The notes beneath the pieces are model-generated. The model was given only the letters and a program-made list of their open reading frames with translations. It searched no databases and was not told the origin of the DNA. DNA of 64,000 nucleotides from Chrysomallon squamiferum (lineage: Eukaryota > Mollusca > Gastropoda > Neomphalida > Peltospiridae). The DNA is taken from the NCBI GenBank assembly GCA_012295275.1, contig CM022676.1:5954719-6018718 (forward strand), written 5' to 3'. How positions within the stretch are numbered: the first letter of the stretch is position 1; the number at the start of each line of letters is the position of its first letter. Below, in pieces: positions 58,141 through 64,000 of the stretch. The translations under genes were made by a program, and so were the position numbers.

Positions 58141-59720
58141 CTGAAGGGGTATTTATGTGTTAAAGGGTTATTATATAATTGTTTATTCAAATCATTACTT
58201 ATTCAGTCAATCAACCAATCATTCATTTATTCATACATTCAGTCATTAAATTAATTTATTCATTCATTTAAAGATTTCAGAAATATTCTGCAAACTAAAT
58301 AGAGTCCCTACCAAAATGGGGATATATTTCTTTCTTTTGTAATATTTTTTCTTTCTTTCTTTTATTTCTTTTATTTATTTTTTTTTTTTGTTCATTTTTT
58401 ATCTTTTTTTTATTTATCATCATTAAATTTGAGATTTCTGTCCTACATGGAAAAATTAATGGGTTTTTAGTGATCTTTTTTATCACTTCCCATTTATAGT
58501 TCTTAAATAAATCAAACACACCATTGAAATAAAATATAAATCATCATAAATATATCATGATTTTTGGAAGACTTGGTGGCAGCATTGGCACCAAGAAATG
58601 CTTGCCGACATTAGAATTGTAATTACAAACGGTATTCAGGATAATAGCATATACATGAAAATCGGCCATTTTGGTGTAAGACATCATGTTCTCTTGAAAC
58701 CCGATCTCGGTTTTACAAACAAGGAGGCATGATTTTTGTAGCAAATATCGTGCTTTGAATCATCAGATTAGTTTTATTAATTAAAAAAAAAAAAAAAAAA
58801 AAGAATACAAATTTCTCATTAATGTTTGTGTGGATAATGCTTTCTTGAAAACAGATACTCTTTAATGGTAGGGGAAAAAAAATGCAGTTATATTGATCAG
58901 AACTTAAACATGTATACACGTAATGATTTAAGTTTATTTTTTCTTTTCTGTTAACTAGAATAAAAACACTGTTCTTTCTTTTAAACCATAAAATTAAATT
59001 AAAAAGCCCATTTTTTAAATGAATTTCATTACAGAATTGTATACTGATAAGGGAAAAAATAATCTAATTTCGAATGATAAACCGATTTTCAGAAAATTGA
59101 ATAATTCTTTTTTTTTTAAAAAAAAAAAAAATGTAGCATCTTCCTGAAACCTTATTCTGTTTTAATATGCAGATAAAAATGTCAGTGAATCTTTTAATCA
59201 AACCATTAATTATTCTTCAACTGAATTATTAATTATTTTAACAAGCGCAGCTAACTTTTAGAAAAATAATTACTTCTACGCAAAATGCCACGTTAAAATC
59301 AGTTACGCAAGAAGAAGAAAAGAAAAATGACTAGGTGCCATACATTCATTTAATTCCTAATCACAGCATTTCTTATCACCTTCACAAGCACCAGTCTGTT
59401 TTGACAGTCATGGCCAATAGAAATCCACTTAACAGTGGCTTGAAATTTTGGTTTGATTTTACACTAAGTAAATCCTGTAGTTGGTTCATTCTGTGCAACC
59501 CGATTCGTCCCGTTACCGTGACTACAAACATAAGTTGTTGATTCTAACGCAGCTGCTTGTACAGGGGCTATTAGAAAGTTGATTCAGCCTAAGTCTGCTT
59601 GTCACTCTCAATTTGGTCACTTTTAATTAGTGGTCAGAAATATAGGATTCTTCACCGAGGCCCTCACCGGGTATACCCGAAAAAAGCGAATAAGACGAAA
59701 AATCGTAACGGTTGAGATCT
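58141..59720. other. AT-rich with (CATT)n; unique island 59290-59740
   Basis: (CATT)n at 58205-58270 and an A run at 58781-58802. 59340-59740 is of ordinary complexity (CAACCCGATTCGTCCCG near 59497) but no coding segment was recognised. Confidence 0.35.
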
Positions 59721-59721
59721 T

Positions 59722-59785
59722 TGTTGCATTTTATCTCTTTCAGACATCAGAAAACTGTTTATTGGTGGATATCAGTGATAATAAA
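59722..59785 (+). other. Weak candidate short terminal exon
   Basis: A T/C-rich stretch ending TATCTCTTTCAG places an acceptor at 59743|59744. Read in phase 1 the following bases code for DIRKLFIGGYQ and then TGA at 59776-59778, with an AATAAA at 59780-59785. Spliced to the leader exon this would give a small secreted peptide. No GT-rich downstream element is evident and the A-rich context makes AATAAA cheap, so this may well be chance. Confidence 0.1.
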
Positions 59786-59819
59786 AATAAAAATAAAAAT
59801 CTACTAAACCACATTTACT

Positions 59820-60085
59820 GTTTTTCTTACCATCACTTTTACTTCTACTATTATAATACTGCTGCCATCATTATTTTTAACCACTGTTTCTATATTTGCA
59901 GCTATTATTCCTGTTATAACCATTACAACTTCCATAGCTACTTTAAGCTGTATTATTATTTCTATTTTACTGCTGTCACAACTGTTAAACTACTACAACT
60001 ATTACTGATACTATTTCTGTGCTTTTACTGTTAATACTATTATTACTACTGCAACTACAACTACTGATATTACAACTGCTGCTGT

Positions 60086-60130
<45 letters not shown>

Positions 60131-60385
60131 CACTACTGCAATTTTCATTACTACTGATGTAATTAAAAGTATTATACTGCTCCAACTGTTTACTACTACT
60201 ACTACTACAACAACATCTTCAGTTTCTGCTACTACTAATATTACCACAACAAAAAACAAATACCATGCATTTAATTCATTCATTCATTCATTCATTCATT
60301 CATTCATCCGTTAAGTCACTTACTCGCTCATTCATATACAAACCCATTCATTCATTCATTTACGCATTCATTCATTCAAGCAAAC
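59820..60385. repeat. Imperfect (ACT)n array and (CATT)n
   Basis: ACT/ACC trinucleotides at about 59990-60240 with a pure (ACT)n near 60087-60120, then (CATT)n at 60276-60308 and 60346-60380. Poly-S and poly-V frames are artefacts. Confidence 0.85.
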
Positions 60386-60871
60386 TGAACTTCTCTTTGT
60401 TTATCACAAAGTTCTCTTTGTCCCAAGTTGAACCAAGATAAACACAAAGACAGCACAGGGCAGTAAATTGTTTTAATAACAGACCACCTCTGACTGTGTG
60501 TGCAATAAAAACTAATAATACACAGGTGTCAAAACCCTTCAGTAGTATACAGCTTCTTATAACTGTTTTTCTGGCTCTCTCTGTATATGATATACACATA
60601 AACTCTGCTAATATGGTTTTTGGCATATAGTTTTAATAACCTTTTGTGTCTGTCTTTTTTTTCTATATATATATATGTATATATATGTTCATTCGTTGTG
60701 TGTTTCATTATCTTTTCTTTCTTCCTGTCTTTTTTCATGTGTATCTCTCACTATCTTATTATTACTCTTTTTCATTTTTCCCTCCCTCCTGCTTTCTCTG
60801 TCTCTTTCTTCTTTCCATCTTTTTCTTTTCTTTATCTGTCGCCTTTCTCTTTCACTATTTTCTCTTTTATT

Positions 60872-60957
<86 letters not shown>

Positions 60958-61680
60958 CACACACATATATATACACATATACAATTTTGTTCTTTATTGG
61001 TTTTCATATCTTTTATAACTGGTTTTATCTCTGTATTTGCACTGTTTGTTGTTAGCACTTTCTGATGCCCATTGTTTGTGCTTCTTACTTGTTTATATAT
61101 ACATATACTCACATTGTTTTGCAGCTAGTACTTATTAATAGCTGTTTTTGTCTGTGTTTTTTTTTATTGATGTAGTGTTTATATAGACCACTTTTTTTTT
61201 TATGGGGTCAGTGTGTTGTTTTCTTTTCTTTTCTCTCTTCATTTCTCTCTTTTCTATCTTTTTTGTCTATTTTTTTTTTTTCTCTCTCTCTCTGTGGTTC
61301 TGTGTTCTTTGTATATCCTTTCTCTAATTTTATTCTCTCACTGTCTGTTTTTCTCTAAGACACTCTTTCTGTCCTCTCTCTGTCTCTTTGTCATTCTTTC
61401 TCTTTCTCCTTCTGTCTTGCTTTCTGTTTCTCTCATTCTCTAACACTCTCTTTTTCTCTGTCTTTTTTTCTCTCTCTCTCTTTCTCTTGCTTTCTGTCAC
61501 TTTTTTCTTTCTCTCTCTCTCTCTTTCTCTCTTTCTCTCTCTCTCTCTCTCTGTCTTGCTTTCTATCCTCTCTCTCTCTCTCTCTCTTTTTCTCTCTCTC
61601 CCCCCTCTCCCTCCCTCTCTCTCCCTCCCTCCCTCCCTCTCTCTCTCCTTCCCTCACATATTCCTATTTCACAGCTTTAC
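60386..61680. repeat. CT-rich block with (CT)n-(AT)n
   Basis: 60400-60640 is unique. 60690-60960 is CT-rich with (CT)n at 60874-60939 running into (AT)n. 61210-61660 is CT-rich. No gene was recognised. Confidence 0.75.
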
Positions 61681-61794
61681 AACCAGCTGCTTACACGACT
61701 CTTACAACAACAACAACAACAACAAAACAACCACAGCAAAACAATTGTTCTATCGGTTTACGTTGTCTGTCGTTGTTGTTTTTTTAACGATGCA

Positions 61795-61925
61795 CGTACC
61801 ACCCAGCCAGCCTTGCTTTTATCGACATGCATGACGTCGTCGCAGCAAAGCAGAGGCCAATAAAAGACATATAAAACAGCAGTAACTACATTCTGTAATG
61901 AGGTCGTGACCTCGGAAGACATTTG
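61795..61925 (+). promoter_or_regulatory. Promoter-like cluster: CRE-like, CCAAT, TATA
   Basis: TGACGTCG at 61832-61839, CCAAT at 61857-61861 and TATAAAA at 61870-61876 lie in order on the plus strand. GAGGTCGTGACCTC, a palindromic nuclear-receptor-like pair, follows at 61900-61913. The TATA-to-start distance would put initiation near 61900. No open frame or exon was recognised downstream. Confidence 0.3.
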
Positions 61926-62165
61926 ACCCTAGGCAATTTTTTTTGGCTGTTTTTAGTTTGTTTAGTTATTTTTTTTATTGCCTATCTGTTCCGTTATGTA
62001 CAGTTAACATATATGAATTGTTATTTGTTTGGGGTGAGGGGTGAGGGGTGAAAGTGAAGGATGGGAGGGGGTGGTTTCTGGGGGTGATATTACAAAGGGG
62101 TGGGGGGTTGTGGATGAAGTAGGTTCCTGTTGTTGTTGTTGTTTTTTGAGGTGGTAGGGATAAGA
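61926..62165. other. T- and G-rich short stretch
   Basis: GGGGTGAGGGGTGAGGGGTG at 62030-62052 and similar G-rich text. Possible G-quadruplex on the plus strand. Nothing else. Confidence 0.3.
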
Positions 62166-62177
62166 TAATGGTTGGTG

Positions 62178-62400
62178 AAGTATTATTATTATACTTCATC
62201 ATCATCATCATCATTATTATTATTATTATCATCATTATTATCATCATCATCATCATTATTATTATTATCATTATTATTATCATTATCATCATCATCATCA
62301 TTATTATCATCGCTATTATTTTATTATTAAAATTATTATTATTATTATTATTATCATCATCATCATCATCATTATTATTATCATTATTATTATCATCATT

Positions 62401-62441
<41 letters not shown>

Positions 62442-62466
62442 TATTATTATTATTATTATTATTTTG
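62178..62466. repeat. Long (ATT)/(ATC) trinucleotide array
   Basis: About 290 bases of ATT and ATC units in alternating blocks, with a few interruptions near 62310-62335. Poly-I, poly-N and poly-D frames come from it. Confidence 0.95.
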
Positions 62467-62759
62467 GTTTTTTTCTTTCTTTTTCCTGGACATTTGTGGC
62501 TAAAGCAAATTTGTATTTTCTTCATATATGAAATTTGTGATGAAGAAAAGAATCATATTTCTAGTCTGGGCTTTTTTTTTTATTTTTTTATTTTTTTTTA
62601 GTGCTTTGCCCCCCTCTGAGAACGTGATTACAGTGTGAAGAGGTCTCTGATATGAGTTCTTTTTTCCCTCGTTTTATTATTATTTTTTTATCATCTTTTT
62701 TCTTCTTTGTTTAAATGGAAGATTGGATGATGGATAAGTTAAAAAACCCACAGAAATAA
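62467..62759. other. T-rich AT stretch
   Basis: Short unique patches (CCCCTCTGAGAACGTGATTA near 62610) among T runs. Nothing recognised. Confidence 0.4.
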
Positions 62760-63710
62760 TTTTAAAATTTATTTTTAATTTAATCTGACAGTTGTGTGTT
62801 TCTTTGTGGGTTTTCATTGTTTATGACAGAATTTTATGTAAAAATTTCACTTTTTTTTTCATAAAATGTATGTTTTTAAATCTAAATTTTCCTGATAAAA
62901 CAAAACTGTCCTAAAAACTAGAATTTCATATAAATTATCATCTTTTAAAAAAAGAAAAACCCCAAGTTAGTTTTTCATTAATTATCAAAAAACTCATATA
63001 TCAGTTTTTTTTTTTAACAAAATATCCAAGTTATTTTTTCATTAATTATGACAGCAATTTATACTGTATTTACTATATTTAAAACTTAAATCTATTTTTA
63101 AATCTAAATTTTACTGATAAAACAAAACTCACACATCAGTTTTTTTTACAAAATATCCAAGTTAGTTTTTCATTAATTATGACAGCAATTTATACTATAT
63201 TTACTATATTTAAAACTTAAATCTATTTTTAAACCTAAAAATGACAGATAAAACTATGCAGTCCAAAAAACCAAAAATCCCATATATCAGGGTTTTTTTT
63301 ACAAAATATTCAAGTTAATTTTTCACCACTTGTGGCAACCATTTTAACTATATTTAATACTATATTTAAAACTTAAATCTATTCTTAAATCTAAAAATGA
63401 AAGATATTTTAAATGATTAAAACTACGCAGTCCAAAAAAACACAAAAAAGGTCTCATATATCAGGTTTTTTAACAAAATATCCAAGTTAATTTTTCACCA
63501 CTTATGGCAACCATTTTAACTATATTTAATATATTTAATATATTTAAAACTTAAATCTATTCTTAAATCTGAAAAAATGACTTATATTTTAAATGATTAA
63601 AACAATACAGTCCAAAACAACAAAACAAAAAAAGTCTCAAATTTCATTTTTAAAAAAAAAAAAAAAAAACCCCAAAAAATCTGAGTAAGTTTTTCCATTA
63701 CTTACTGCTG
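62760..63710. repeat. Large degenerate tandem array, unit about 60-190 bp, six copies
   Basis: ATATCAGTTTTTTTTACAAAATATCCAAGTTA, TTTTTCATTAATTATGACAGC, ACTATATTTAAAACTTAAATC and ACAGTCCAAAA recur with anchors near 62963, 63026, 63151, 63309 and 63480. A decayed copy lies near 63680. The later copies are longer. Confidence 0.65.
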
Positions 63711-63719
63711 CCATTCACG

Positions 63720-64000
63720 GAATAGTTGAGATATTTCAGACAAAAATACCCAGCATTCCTTGCATTATCGTCCTGACACCCTAAACCTCCGCACCACGTA
63801 CATCTTAGCAACCCGAGTGACAGGCGCACCCACATGTCCCGACTACCCCACTGAGCATGTGCGTCAGAGTCCCCCCACCCCCCCTGTGTCCCTGTCACAC
63901 GCGTGTCATTCGAGTCAGCTCCCTGCCAAGTCCGTGTCATATTTAGTCTCTATCACCGGCACCCCCCAACATTCCGCTTCCTGTCTGAAGTAATTGAGGC
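63720..64000. other. GC-rich unique segment at the window end
   Basis: About 50% GC, sharply different from the AT-rich array before it. Rich in GTGTCAT, GAGTGAC and GAGTCAG words and in C runs. Both strands are open for about 80 codons with no recognisable domain. It could be a regulatory island, or an exon-proximal or inserted sequence continuing beyond the window. Confidence 0.3.

Noticed and set aside
63698-63993. Overlapping 80- and 77-codon frames on opposite strands
   Set aside because: Both are open because the segment is GC-rich and short; neither shows a motif, splice sites or codon bias.

Overview
This window reads as non-coding, AT-rich DNA of an animal nuclear genome. Evidence: metazoan-type splice signals, tRNA-derived (SINE-like) fragments, very dense and very long microsatellites, and no compact bacterial or organellar gene structure. 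The density of (CT/GA)n, (CA/TG)n, (ATT)n and degenerate 100-200 bp tandem arrays would suit a lophotrochozoan such as a mollusc, but nothing in the window fixes the taxon. Nearly all long open frames are translations of microsatellites (SLSL, RERE, HTHT, YICM, poly-L/I) and are not genes.

Only one well-supported coding segment was found. It is a 126-base exon at 19858-19983 on the + strand, flanked by a strong 3' splice site (T/C tract ending TTCTTCAG) and a consensus donor (AAG|GTGAGC). From the ATG at 19902 it encodes a 27-residue signal-peptide-like leader and ends in phase 1. This looks like the 5' coding exon of a secreted or membrane protein. Everything from 19984 to 64000 is then best read as one intron of more than 44 kb. 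A recursive-splicing (ratchet) signal at 56757|56758 on the same strand fits that reading.

Layout: 1-19857 is upstream flank or an upstream intron. It is made of degenerate tandem arrays (840-1830, 2490-2925, 6970-7262, 8466-8990, 11810-12260, 16650-17240, 18230-18700), microsatellites, and a few higher-complexity islands, one with a near-perfect CTCF motif (18968-18980) about 0.9 kb upstream of the exon. 19984-64000 has the same texture, with two tandem arrays of tRNA-like units (21569-21866, 50264-50667), further degenerate arrays (42595-43620 and 62760-63710 are the largest) and unique islands that could be regulatory (23080-23380, 35860-35970, 40404-40612, 44040-44350, 46480-46800, 52960-53260, 61795-61925). 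The window ends in a GC-rich unique segment (63720-64000).

Main points of interest: the signal-peptide exon with overlapping frames, the candidate ratchet site and its 51-nt downstream pseudo-exon, SINE-like units that have become tandem arrays, homotypic CACCTG clusters, and the CTCF motif. All functional readings are inference from sequence; no searches were run.
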